Of a stretch of DNA of 37,654 nt, positions 6,991-16,347 are shown piece after piece. Numbering within the stretch: the stretch's first letter is position 1; every line of letters begins with the position of its first letter. The stretch is taken from positions 1 to 37,654 of the forward strand of contig CASEEU010000013.1 in the NCBI GenBank assembly GCA_949287075.1, written 5' to 3'. The position numbers and the translations under genes were made by a program. The notes beneath the pieces were generated by a model that saw only the letters and a program-made list of their open reading frames with translations, was not told where the DNA came from and searched no databases. Source of the DNA: an uncultured Eubacteriales bacterium (GTDB lineage: Bacteria > Bacillota > Clostridia > TANB77 > CAG-508).

Positions 6991-8941
6991 ATGACAATAA
7001 CAAACATTGTACTAATTTTAGTGGTTTTGGGAATTGCTGTCTTTGCAGTATATTATGTTTTGAAGAAGAAAAAGACAGAAGAAGTAGAAGACACACTCAA
7101 TGTTGATGATAAAACATACACATTAGATGTTATGCAAGCTTTTGTAAAAAGAAGATTAGATGAAATAACAAAGGTCAATTTATATGATATAGGTCTTTCT
7201 GAAGAAGAGTTAAAGAGAAGAAAAAATAAAAAATACGAATTAAAGAAAGCTTTAAAAGGTTGTACATATGGTGATGTTAATGATAAAAAGTATGTTAAGG
7301 AATTGATATATGATTTATTAGCACAAGAATATGGAGTAAATGAAACCAATATATCAAAAGCAATTCCTTTTGATGTACCATCCTTATTGACGTCACAAGA
7401 TAAATTTGACATATTAATTTATGTATACAAAAAAGAATTTGGATATGAAGCATTAGCTGAATTAATAAAAAAATATAATTTAGATGTGTTAAAATATGTT
7501 GAGGGAGAAGCAAAACCATCATATGTAATTACAGAACAAGAAATTGATGATATATATGAAAAAGAAAACATAACATTATCTTTCTCAGATAAATTAGCTG
7601 TTGTTGTACAAAGAATTTATCAACATTATAAAGGATATAGTAGTATAGATGAAATTAGAGATATGAATATCGATGGTGTTTCTGGTGGTGTATCAGGATT
7701 ACCAGAAAGCTTTTTAAGCCAAGTGGCACAAACAGATGGGGATTATCTAAGTCAAATAGCAGAACATAAAGTACCTAGAGCATGTGATAGTATTTGGATT
7801 ATGTTTAGAGGTAAATCTATTCGTTTAGCATTCTTATCATTTGGCACAGAAGCAGAATTAAAAAGAGTATGTCAAAATATTTATAAATATAACAATCCTG
7901 GACAATTATCAGATACAAATGGTTATAAAATCAATGAAATGAAAGACGGTTCACGTGTCGTTGTTGTAAGACCATCAATGTCAGAGACATGGGCATTTTT
8001 CGTAAGAAAATTTGATGTTAAGAGAGCAGCATTAGAACAAATTGTTCATGGACCAGGAAAAGAAGAAGCAATTGATTTATTAAAATATTTAGTTAAAGGT
8101 GCTAGAATTGTATCACTTACTGGTGAACAAGGTTGCCGGAAAGACAACAATGCTTATGGCTATGATTGAAAATATATATGAAACGATGAACCTTCGTATT
8201 ACAGAGACAGCGTTCGAGTTACACTTAAGAAAAATTTATCCAACAAGAAATATTCTATCAATGAGGGAAACAGAAACAATTTCTGGACAAGACTGTTTGG
8301 ACGTTCAGAAAAAGACAGATGGTTCTGTTAACATCATCGGTGAGGTTGCAACTGACCCCGTAGCATCTTGGATGATTCAATCAGCACAGGTTGCATCAAA
8401 ATTCACCTTATTTACTCACCATGCTAAGACTTTCCCAGATTTGGTAACAGCATTAAGAAACTCAATGTTAAGAGCAGGTGTATTCAAAGATGAAAAAACA
8501 GCAGAAGAGCAAGTTGTTCAAGTATTAAACTTTGACATCCACTTAGTAAAAGACTTTAGAGGAAGAAGATATATTGAAAGAGTAACAGAATGTATACCAG
8601 TAGAAGATAAAAATGAATATACATTTGATCATAGAAATGAAAAAACATTAGAAGGAAAATTTGACAAGTTTTTTGATAATGCAACACATTATTTTACAAA
8701 ATCGACAGATAAAAAATTGTATATTTATAGAAATATACTAGAAAACGTTGATGGAGAATATGTCATGACAAATCCAATTTCAGATTACAATATTAAAGAA
8801 ATGAGAAACAACATGGATGAGTCTGATGTAGAAGGATTTGACAAATTTGTTGAAAGAAATTGGGGAATTAAACATAAAGAAACTGTAAGAGTAGGTGCAG
8901 ATGAAGAAAGAAGAGGAAGACCAAGAAAAACGGAAATATAG
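6991..8941 (+). CDS. CpaF/TadA-like secretion ATPase, split by a +1 frame change at CGGA
   Basis: A TM helix (about 4-25) precedes a Lys/Glu-rich linker and a type II/IV secretion ATPase domain. The Walker A is TGEQGC then GKTT, with the frame change between Cys382 and Gly. Walker B-like GSVNIIGEVATDP and the HHAKTFPDL box follow. In the starting frame the gene ends at 8169, after an in-frame CGG at 8137-8139. If the C at 8137 is skipped, GGA is read as the P-loop glycine and translation continues to 8941, giving 649 residues. The ATPase would power assembly of the filament encoded downstream. The start has AAAGGAG. Alternatives are a pseudogene or a sequencing error. The N-terminal TM helix is unusual for CpaF. 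Confidence 0.75.
8137..8140 (+). other. CGGA frame-change site 1 (Walker A of the ATPase)
   Basis: Codon 383 is CGG followed by A. The upstream codon is TGC. The 0 frame stops ten codons later, at 8167; the +1 frame starting at GGA (8138) completes the P-loop. No shift-prone repeat is present, since TGC moved by one would face GCC. Confidence 0.7.
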
Positions 8942-8964
8942 AAGAAAAGGAGGTGCTATTCTAA

Positions 8965-11041
8965 GTGTCTAATCAAGTGATTTTTTACATAATGGGTGGA
9001 TCGGTAGCTGTATTAGTAGTTATTATATTAGTTTACTATATATTATCTAAAAAAATGCAGAAATCGGAATATAAACAAATTAAGAAACTACAACAAGGAA
9101 CAAAGGAAAAAAGTTTTTCAACAGAAGTCTTATTCCAACAATTATATATTAAATATACACGAATCCCATTTTTAAAACGATACATACTAAAACTAAGACG
9201 TAGATTAGAAATTATTAATATAGATGATGAGTATAATACAAGAAAAGACTCAGCAAAAATATTAACAAAGGCACTTGCAATAGTAATTCCAATAGCCATA
9301 TTGACCATTATCATAACACATAGTAGCTATTTAATCATGTTTACTTTATTAATATTTGAATTGTTTATGATAGATACATTAATTGATGGTTCAATTGATA
9401 AAAAAGATACAAATTTATTAAAAGAACAATTAGACTTTTTCTCAGAAATTAGACATGCTTATCATGAATTTAACATGGTAGAGGAAGCTATTTATCAAGT
9501 ATCACAAGATGATGAAAGAGATATATCAAGACAAGGTGAAAAAATTTATGAAACCTTAATTGCAGATGACCCAGAAATGGAGTTAGAAAAATACTATGAT
9601 ATTGCACCAAATGTATTTTTAAAAGAATTTGCAGGTGTATCTTATCTAACAAAAGAATTTGGTGATAGAAAAGTCAATGGTGCTTCTTTATACTTAAGAA
9701 ATATCAATAATATTACAAAGGAAATGCAACTAGAAATATTAAAAAGAGATAAATTAAATTATGTATTTCAAAGTTTATCTTTAATCTCTATTGCACCTAT
9801 ATTATTGTTAGAGCCACTAAAAAGTTGGTCTATTAGTAATTTCTCATTTACACAAAGTTGGTATGAAGGAAAACCAGGAATGATTGTTCAAATCTTAATA
9901 CTAGTTTTAACAATTATATGTTATGTATTAGTTAGAAGATTGAAAGATAATGGTTCAACAGGAATGAATACAAAAAATACAGAAAATCCATGGCAAGCAA
10001 AATTATATAAGAAAACAATTATTAAGAAAATTGTTGACATGTTTATTCCAAAAGATGGAACCAAAGAATATAGAAAAGTGCAACAATTATTAAAAGATGC
10101 AGCATCTCATTTAAGAATGGAATGGTTGTATATAAACCGATTGAGTCTGGCAATTGTCACTTGTATCGTATCCTTAATTGTATTTGTATATTTACATCAA
10201 TTAGCAATTGATTATGTATATACAGAACCGACAACAACATATGATATCTTGCGGAGAAATGACCGAAAAAGATATGGCAACAGCAATGGAATTAACAGAA
10301 CATGATAATGAAGTTATTAATATGTTTAGAGGTAATCTAGACACAACAGTAGCTCAAGTGCAATCTGCCATAGAAATGTTTGATTTTTATGAAGAGTTAA
10401 CAGATGAGGAAAAAGAAGAAGCAGCAGAAAGAATATTTGACAAAATTCAAATTGTCAATAGTGAATATTTACAATGGTTTGAAGTATTATTATCTTTTGT
10501 ATTTGCGATTATTGGATATATGGCACCAATATGGATGTTAATGTTCCAATCAAAAATGAGGCAAATCGAAATGGAAGACGAAGTAATGCAATTCCAAACA
10601 ATTATCTTAATGTTGATGAGAATTGAAAGAGTTAATGTTGAGATGATTTTGGAATGGTTAGAAAGATATGCCAATATCTTTAAAGAACCAATTGGAAAAT
10701 GTTTAAATAACTATGAAGCAGGGGCATGGGAAGCATTAGAAGAAATGAAAGAAGATATTAGTTATTTGCCACTTGTTAGAATTGTAGAAAGTATGCAAGC
10801 AGCAGTAGAAAAAATACCAATCAAAGACGCATTTGATGAATTAGAGTCAGAAAGAGACTACTATCAAGAAAAAAGAAAAGAATCAAATGATAGATTAATC
10901 AAAAGAAAAGGTATGATAGGAAAGGCAATTGGATTTGCTCCAATGGTATGTATGTTTGTAGGATACCTAATTATACCATTAGTATTTATAGGATTAACTA
11001 GTATGTCAAGTTCATTTGCTACTATGACAGCACAAACATAA
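8965..11041 (+). CDS. TadB/TadC-like pilus inner-membrane protein, split by a +1 frame change at CGGA
   Basis: GTG start with an ideal AAAGGAGGTG nine bases upstream. The first part (to 10305) has an N-terminal TM helix, a basic stretch, a TM pair near residues 105-135 and more TM segments near 310 and 400. The second part has a TM hairpin (YLQWFEVLLSFVFAIIGYMA) and a TadC-like cytoplasmic domain ending in a C-terminal TM helix. The frames join at an in-frame CGG (10252-10254): skipping its C gives ...YDIL-GEMTEKD... and one protein of 691 residues. The length suggests fused TadB and TadC platform halves. TadB/C proteins form the membrane platform that the ATPase drives. Alternatives are two proteins or a decayed gene. 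Confidence 0.7.
10252..10255 (+). other. CGGA frame-change site 2 (TadB/C-like gene)
   Basis: Codon 430 is CGG followed by A, after TTG. The 0 frame stops at 10303. Reading GGA at 10253 restores the second half of the protein. TTG moved by one would face TGC, so simple P-site slippage is not favoured. Confidence 0.65.
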
Positions 11042-11073
11042 AAGAAAAATTAGATTAAAGGAGGAATTATAGA

Positions 11074-11820
11074 ATGGAAAATGCGTCAAAAGCATTAATT
11101 ATGGCAGCAAGTGTATTAATTGCAATTGTTATAATTTCTGCCTTTATCTTAATGATGAGTAATTTAACAAGTTATCAAGATGCCTCTTATCGTTCAAATT
11201 TAAGCTCACAAATAGCAGAATTTAATAATCAATATACGACATATATAAGAGATGATGTAAGAGGCAGTGATATGATATCACTCATGAATAAAATTGTAGA
11301 TTATAATAATCGATATGCAGATACAGAAGGATTCACAGAAATGCATATTACCATTCATATGAATGGACAAAATGAAAAGTTAGTTTATGATGAAGATTAT
11401 GGGAATTTATTAGTCATTCAAGATGAATATAACGAAACCAATATAACCCAAATTGTTGGACGTCCTTCTTCTGCAACGAATGACATTTCAGATGGTATCA
11501 TACGAGAACTTGAAAATAAATATGAACAAAAATATTGTAATCAGTTAGCATCAGATATTGCTACAATTGATTCAATTAGAGATAATGTCAATTTAAGTTC
11601 ATCTGAAAAAGAGGACGCATTTAATGCTGAAAGATTATTACCAAAACCAGTTTCTGAATATAGTGGAGGTTTAAGTCAAATATATGAAGATGCTTTAGTC
11701 TATTATGAATATGTGCAATTTAAAAGAGCTTATTTTGATTGTGTAGGACAACCACAATATGACCAAAATACAGGAAGAATTACTGGATTAGAATTTGAAT
11801 GTACAGGAGTAGGAGTTTAA
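11074..11820 (+). CDS. pilin-like protein of the MENASKAL family (248 aa)
   Basis: It begins MENASKALIMAASVLIAIVI, with a hydrophobic helix at about residues 7-29. The shared paralogue core follows: FNNQYTTYIRDDVRGSDMIS, then a valine-rich turn and NNRY. The C-terminal half (about 130-248) is unique to this copy and includes a helical charged segment. A glutamate right before a long hydrophobic helix recalls type IV pilins, but there is no basic leader to cleave. AAAGGAGGAATTATAGA precedes the start. It is probably a minor pilin of the Tad-like filament, by synteny and helix pattern only. Confidence 0.6.
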   Translation: MENASKALIMAASVLIAIVIISAFILMMSNLTSYQDASYRSNLSSQIAEFNNQYTTYIRDDVRGSDMISLMNKIVDYNNRYADTEGFTEMHITIHMNGQNEKLVYDEDYGNLLVIQDEYNETNITQIVGRPSSATNDISDGIIRELENKYEQKYCNQLASDIATIDSIRDNVNLSSSEKEDAFNAERLLPKPVSEYSGGLSQIYEDALVYYEYVQFKRAYFDCVGQPQYDQNTGRITGLEFECTGVGV

Positions 11821-11821
11821 T

Positions 11822-12316
11822 ATGGAAAATGCATCAAAAGCATTGTTAATGGCTGCAGGTGTCCTATTAGGCCTTATGATTATTTCATTAGCCGTACTAT
11901 TGTTTACAAACTTTGGAGGAACTTCTAGCCAGATACATGATAATATTGAACAAAATCAAATATCGCAATTTAATAGTCAGTTTACGCAATATATAGGAAA
12001 AAATAATGTAACAATTTATGATGTCATATCTATGGCAAATTTAGCAACAGAAAATAATAAATATTATGAATTTTCTAGGACTGCTAATATGCCGACAGGA
12101 AATGATAATTATATAACGGTTATATTAGATGGTACACGAATAGAATATGGAACTGAAGAAACCAATGAAAATATAACAAACGATTATAATAGTATTATTG
12201 CAGATAGAGTAAGTCAAATTTCAGAAAGTAATATAAATTTACCTACATATGATGTACAAGTTCAAATCAGTGATGTGACAAGAAGAGTATTTGTTGTTAC
12301 ATGTACACAAAATTAA
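11822..12316 (+). CDS. pilin-like protein of the MENASKAL family (164 aa)
   Basis: It starts one base after the previous stop. The N-terminus MENASKALLMAAGVLLGLMI leads into a TM helix (about 7-30), then the paralogue core FNSQFTQYIGKN followed by IYDVISMANLATENN. The glycine after the core tyrosine is kept, but the usual VRG is not. The remaining ~80 residues look like a small beta domain. The translation start overlaps the end of its neighbour (GGAGTAGGAGTTTAATATG), implying coupled expression. It is a probable minor pilin; no database function was recognised. Confidence 0.6.
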   Translation: MENASKALLMAAGVLLGLMIISLAVLLFTNFGGTSSQIHDNIEQNQISQFNSQFTQYIGKNNVTIYDVISMANLATENNKYYEFSRTANMPTGNDNYITVILDGTRIEYGTEETNENITNDYNSIIADRVSQISESNINLPTYDVQVQISDVTRRVFVVTCTQN

Positions 12317-12375
12317 TTGACAATATGACAATATTTGGTTATGATTAAGTAAAATCAATATAGAAAAGGTGAAAC

Positions 12376-12807
12376 ATGAAAAAAATTATCATATTTTTTG
12401 TAATTGTATTAATCATTGTTGCAAGTGTATCATATATGTATTTAAATTATAAAGCAACATATAATGACGCACAAACCAAAAATGCACAATATGAAAGTTA
12501 TGAAGGACAAGAAATATTTGGACCAGATTTAGCAACATTAATTAATAAAGCAGTTGATGATAATACAAAAAATAATATAGAAAAAGAAGATACAGGATTA
12601 TATACAGACAATGGAAAAGATTCCATTAGAATAGATATCTTATTTACAGATGATAATGAAGTACATTCTATGGAAGAAATCTATAATAGTGGAACAGATA
12701 CATTTATGCAGTATTATAATCAAATTCGATTTAAATGTACAAAAATTGAGCATCATGATAAAACAGGAAGAGTCAGCTATATGTATTTTGAACAAATAGC
12801 TACATAA
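12376..12807 (+). CDS. anchored pilin-like protein (143 aa)
   Basis: It begins with a basic stub (MKK) and a TM helix (about 4-23). The paralogue-like core AQYESYEGQEIFGPDLATLINKAVDDN follows, so it belongs with the MENASKAL set although it lacks that N-terminus. The C-terminal ~70 residues end in a short beta-rich region (IRFKCTKIEHHDKTGRVSYM). AAAGGTG precedes the ATG. Its type II-in N-terminus suggests a different insertion or assembly role from its neighbours. It may be a minor pilin or assembly factor. Confidence 0.55.
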   Translation: MKKIIIFFVIVLIIVASVSYMYLNYKATYNDAQTKNAQYESYEGQEIFGPDLATLINKAVDDNTKNNIEKEDTGLYTDNGKDSIRIDILFTDDNEVHSMEEIYNSGTDTFMQYYNQIRFKCTKIEHHDKTGRVSYMYFEQIAT

Positions 12808-12885
12808 ATTATGTTATTAATGTTACTAAAGTAATTTAGTATACAATATATATATATAAATTTATTTAAAAGGGAGGAATTTATT

Positions 12886-13308
12886 ATGGAGAATGCATCA
12901 AAAGCATTAATCATCGCAGGTGCTATATTACTTGCAATTTTAATTATTTCTTTAGGTATTTTAATTTACAACCAAGCTTCAAGTGTTGTAAACAACAATG
13001 CTATGTCACAGGTTGAATTACAAAATTTCAACCAACAATTTACACAATATGAAGGTGATGCTGTAAGAGGATCAACAGTAAGAGCTTTATATCAAGCAGT
13101 TCTAGCTAACAATGTAGGTCAAGATTCAACAGACAGACAAGTAGAAATCACAGGTGTTTGTGCAATGGGAGAAACAGACACACAATTACCAACAGATCTT
13201 AATGACCAAATTGAAACAGGTTCATCATATGATGTAACTTGTCAATATGGTGAAGATGGTGGAGCAACTGGATTAGTTCAGATAATTGATATTCAATTAG
13301 CTAACTAG
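12886..13308 (+). CDS. candidate major pilin of the MENASKAL family (140 aa)
   Basis: MENASKALIIAGAILLAILI leads into a TM helix (about 7-29), then the core FNQQFTQYEGDAVRGSTV and a compact C-terminal domain. It has the strongest ribosome binding site of the set (AAAGGGAGGAATTTATT). Codon choice is shifted toward AAC, TTC and ATC relative to its neighbours, as in highly expressed genes of A/T-rich bacteria. It is also preceded by a 78-bp gap with an ACTAAA/TTTAGT dyad. These points suggest it is the main structural subunit; this is inference. Confidence 0.6.
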   Translation: MENASKALIIAGAILLAILIISLGILIYNQASSVVNNNAMSQVELQNFNQQFTQYEGDAVRGSTVRALYQAVLANNVGQDSTDRQVEITGVCAMGETDTQLPTDLNDQIETGSSYDVTCQYGEDGGATGLVQIIDIQLAN

Positions 13309-13336
13309 TAAAAAAGTAAAGAAAGGATGATATACT

Positions 13337-14024
13337 ATGGAAAATGCAGCAGACGCATTAAAAATGGCGGCAGCTATGCTTGTTTTTGTGATGGCATTGG
13401 GAATTGGGATATCATCCTTTTCTCAAGCTAGAGAAACGGCAGATTTATTAATACAATACGCAGATAGAGATAGTGTGACACAATATGCCCAAGATACAGG
13501 AAATACGACTAGAGTTGTTGGGGAAGAAAGTATTATACCAACAATATATAGAGCTTATAAAGAAAATTATAGAATTGTATTTTATGATACAGATGGAAAT
13601 CCACTTCCATTATTTACACAAAATGATGATAGTGGAAACCCTGTAGAAATCAACTATATAGACTTGGAAAAAGAAACTATAGCAGAAAATAGGCAAAAAG
13701 ATAATTTTATAATGGCATTATTATATGGTAATCAATGTGACCTTCAGGATAATTTATTATTAGATGCCAATGGAAACAAAATTTCATTTAGTGATTTTGT
13801 CACACAGATTGAAGTGAATAATGACGGAATAACACTTGATAATAGACGGAATTTATGATACAATAATAGAAGGGAATACTTTTAGAGAAGAATATGGTGT
13901 ATATTACCAAGATGATTTAACAGATACAGATGAAGAAACAGATATTGGTGATGAATTTGAGGAAGCAGATACTCCAGATGCCAATAAAACCAAAAAAAGA
14001 GTTATATCATATATAATGCAATAA
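13337..14024 (+). CDS. pilin-like protein of the MENA family, split by a +1 frame change at CGGA
   Basis: It begins MENAADALKMAAAMLVFVMA with a TM helix (about 8-27), then an extracellular domain with SIIPTIYRAYKENYRIVFYD. The starting frame ends at 13858, three codons after an in-frame CGG (13847-13849). Reading GGA in place of CGG continues as GIYDTIIEGNTFREEYGVYY and ends at 14024, giving 228 residues with an acidic Asp/Glu/Thr stretch and a basic C-terminal end. The continued frame has no start codon or ribosome binding site of its own that fits. AAAGGATG precedes the gene. It is a probable minor pilin. Confidence 0.6.
13847..13850 (+). other. CGGA frame-change site 3 (pilin-like gene)
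   Basis: Codon 171 is CGG followed by A, after AGA. TGA stops the 0 frame at 13856. The +1 frame from GGA (13848) continues for 58 codons to the stop at 14024. Confidence 0.65.
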
Positions 14025-14065
14025 CATGTACAATATAATAATGCTATTATAAGGAGGAAAAAGAT

Positions 14066-14599
14066 ATGGGAGATTCATTAATCACAATTGTTGCAATTGT
14101 CTTAGCTGCAATTTTAATGTTTGTTTTTCCATTAATGTCAATGTCAGATAGAACAGATGATATATCACAATTAACTGTTAAAACAGCAACTACAGAATTT
14201 GTTGATAATGTAAGAACAACAGGAAGATTGTCATTAGCAGATTATTCAGCTTTTGAACAAGAAATACATGCAACAGGTAATTCATATGATATTGAAATGG
14301 AAGTAAAAGTATTAGATGAAAATCCAGGAAAGAAAACGACACAAGCAAGTTCTACAAAAATAGGTGAAAATGTATATTATTCAATGTATACATCACAAAT
14401 CTTAGAAACATTAAATCAAGGAAATGCGGTACTTGCATTAAAAGAGGGGGATATGTTTTCAACAAGTGTGAGAAACACAAATACAACTTTATCACAACAA
14501 TTGAAAAACTTCTTTTATACAGTAGCTGGAAATGATACATATACAATAGCTGCAGAACATGGTGGATATGTAACAGCTAATGGAAGCGGCGGAAATTAA
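14066..14599 (+). CDS. TadE-like anchored pseudopilin (177 aa)
   Basis: A single N-terminal TM helix (about 5-26, ITIVAIVLAAILMFVFPLM) is followed by a region with TTGRLSLADYSAFEQEIHATG and a beta strand SYDIEMEVKV. The rest is Thr/Asn-rich and ends in Gly/Asn repeats. It differs from the MENA paralogues and recalls TadE/TadF minor pseudopilins in size and topology. AAGGAGGAAAAAGAT gives a strong start. The assignment rests on topology and position; no specific motif proves it. Confidence 0.5.
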   Translation: MGDSLITIVAIVLAAILMFVFPLMSMSDRTDDISQLTVKTATTEFVDNVRTTGRLSLADYSAFEQEIHATGNSYDIEMEVKVLDENPGKKTTQASSTKIGENVYYSMYTSQILETLNQGNAVLALKEGDMFSTSVRNTNTTLSQQLKNFFYTVAGNDTYTIAAEHGGYVTANGSGGN

Positions 14600-14616
14600 C
14601 ATTGTAATATATTAAA

Positions 14617-14648
14617 AATAGCCTGTAATAAAAAAGTTACAGGCTATT
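14617..14648 (-). terminator. 12-bp perfect hairpin inside the operon, T run on the minus side
   Basis: AATAGCCTGTAA / TTACAGGCTATT around an 8-base loop. On the plus strand no T tract follows (AAAAAATT); on the minus strand the stem is followed by TTTTTAAT. As no minus-strand gene is visible, it may instead act as an RNA processing or stability element between operon genes. Confidence 0.45.
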
Positions 14649-14679
14649 AAAAAATTAAGATACAAAGGAAAGATAGCTT

Positions 14680-16347
14680 ATGATGAAATATCAATATTTG
14701 GCAGTTGTTTTTGTCATTATCATGTTACCAATTTCATTGGTTTTTTCAGCATATATTGGTACACAATTGGATACACTAGATTTACAAATATCTTATGATA
14801 CCAAATTAGATAATGCAACATATGATGCTATAAAAGCATTTCAATTAAATACAGTCAATAGTACGACATCAGATATTGTTAATTCAAAAATTAGAGATAT
14901 AGAAGCAGCTGCAAATAGTTTTTTTACGTCAATTGCTACCAATTTTAATATGGCAGGATATAATAGTGATATTTTGCAACAATATGTACCAGCACTTGTT
15001 TTTACATTATATGATGGTTTTTATATTTACTCACCATTTGAAAATACATTAGATGAGGAAACGAGACAACAATTACAAAATAATACAAGTGCAACATATG
15101 TAGGAGGCGAAAGAGTAACCGGTTTAAAACCTTATATTTATTATAGTTGTCGATATGTACAAGGTACAACAGATGTTGTCATTACCTATTCTTTAGATAA
15201 TTATGTAACAATACAAGGACAGGCTAATGGGAAAAAAATTAATGATGCAGGATATCTATTAAGTAATTTAACTTATAATGCATCATCAGGAACTGTTACC
15301 TATAGAGGTGTTGAAATATCTGAAGAACCAGCCTTAAAAGAATATATAGGAAATGACAGTAATGGAGGGCAATATACTTATATAAAAATAAATGGTGTAA
15401 AATATTATAGAGAAAATGATGGCACATGGTTTACAATCACAACAAGTGGAACAAAACAACCACAAAGTGAATCTTTTAATGCTTATTATAATGACTTCAA
15501 TGATATGGGATATCGTTATTATAAAGAAGCATATGATTTTCAAAATAGAATCGTCAATGAATATGGATTGGGTAGTTTAACATCAGCAAATGCAGTTGAT
15601 CAAAATGGAAATCCATTAACCAATATCCAAGATGACGAAGGAAATATTATCTATAATTTTATGGGAGCAAATGATAGAATTTTTAATTTTAGTGACGATA
15701 TAGAAGAACCAGATTCTGATTTCAATAATCACAGAATAGCAGTTATTCGTTATGTCGTTGAAAATAATCTAGCAGTTGCATTAGCAAATTATAACAGAGT
15801 GGGAACAGTAACTTATGAATTTGCCATGCCTAAATTAGCAGAAGAAGATTGGGATAAGATTTTAAACAATGTTTGTTTAATTAGCTTTTTACAAGGATTA
15901 AGTATTGGTGGAAAAATATATAATGGTTATTCTGTTATTAATAACAATAAAAATGAAGAAGTGGTAACAGAAAACTCTATTTATATTGTACAAAATAGAA
16001 ATAATATCAATAGTGAATATCATAGAGTAACACATACAGGACTATTTGATTCTGTAGATAATAATTCATTAGGTGTATTTAATGTTGACTTTGAAAGAAA
16101 GACTTTTGGAAGTGCACAAAGGGAAACAACATTTTATTATTATCCACATTATTATTTAGGTTGTTATACTTGTTATGTTGCACAAACCAATACAGCCACT
16201 GGATATAGCAATATATATGACTATTTAGATAGTGGTAGTAACAAAACATTGGCAAAAATATATTATACAGCTTTGGGAAGAGAACGATATAGTATGTACA
16301 AAGTATTTAGAAATCCAGATGATCATATAGCACAATTTAGAACATAG
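14680..16347 (+). CDS. large anchored exoprotein of the Tad-like operon (555 aa)
   Basis: An N-terminal TM helix (about 5-27, YLAVVFVIIMLPISLVFSAY) precedes a helical segment with ATYDAIKAFQLNT and EAAANSFFTSIATNFNMAGY (about 40-100). Then come the aromatic stretch VPALVFTLYDGFYIYSPF and a long Tyr/Asn-rich extracellular part. Such topology fits a TadG-like or tip protein, but I do not recognise a named domain. AAAGGAAAGATAGCTT precedes the ATG. It is the last gene of the operon; spoIVB starts 116 bases later. Codon use matches its neighbours. Confidence 0.5.
   Translation: MMKYQYLAVVFVIIMLPISLVFSAYIGTQLDTLDLQISYDTKLDNATYDAIKAFQLNTVNSTTSDIVNSKIRDIEAAANSFFTSIATNFNMAGYNSDILQQYVPALVFTLYDGFYIYSPFENTLDEETRQQLQNNTSATYVGGERVTGLKPYIYYSCRYVQGTTDVVITYSLDNYVTIQGQANGKKINDAGYLLSNLTYNASSGTVTYRGVEISEEPALKEYIGNDSNGGQYTYIKINGVKYYRENDGTWFTITTSGTKQPQSESFNAYYNDFNDMGYRYYKEAYDFQNRIVNEYGLGSLTSANAVDQNGNPLTNIQDDEGNIIYNFMGANDRIFNFSDDIEEPDSDFNNHRIAVIRYVVENNLAVALANYNRVGTVTYEFAMPKLAEEDWDKILNNVCLISFLQGLSIGGKIYNGYSVINNNKNEEVVTENSIYIVQNRNNINSEYHRVTHTGLFDSVDNNSLGVFNVDFERKTFGSAQRETTFYYYPHYYLGCYTCYVAQTNTATGYSNIYDYLDSGSNKTLAKIYYTALGRERYSMYKVFRNPDDHIAQFRT

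Noticed and set aside
8120..8145. Classical slippery-sequence (-1 or +1) programmed frameshift with an RNA structure
   Set aside because: No heptamer of the X XXY YYZ type and no re-pairing of the P-site tRNA after a +1 move; only the CGGA word is shared between the three sites.
8099..8941. A separate gene starting at 8099 for the second half of the ATPase
   Set aside because: That start lies inside the other frame with no ribosome binding site, and the encoded protein begins within the Walker A region; it is the continuation of the upstream gene.
8137..13850. The three frame changes as ordinary sequencing or assembly errors
   Set aside because: Not fully excluded. Rejected as first choice because none lies in a homopolymer run longer than two, all are the same base in the same tetranucleotide and direction, and about 30 other genes in the window are intact.
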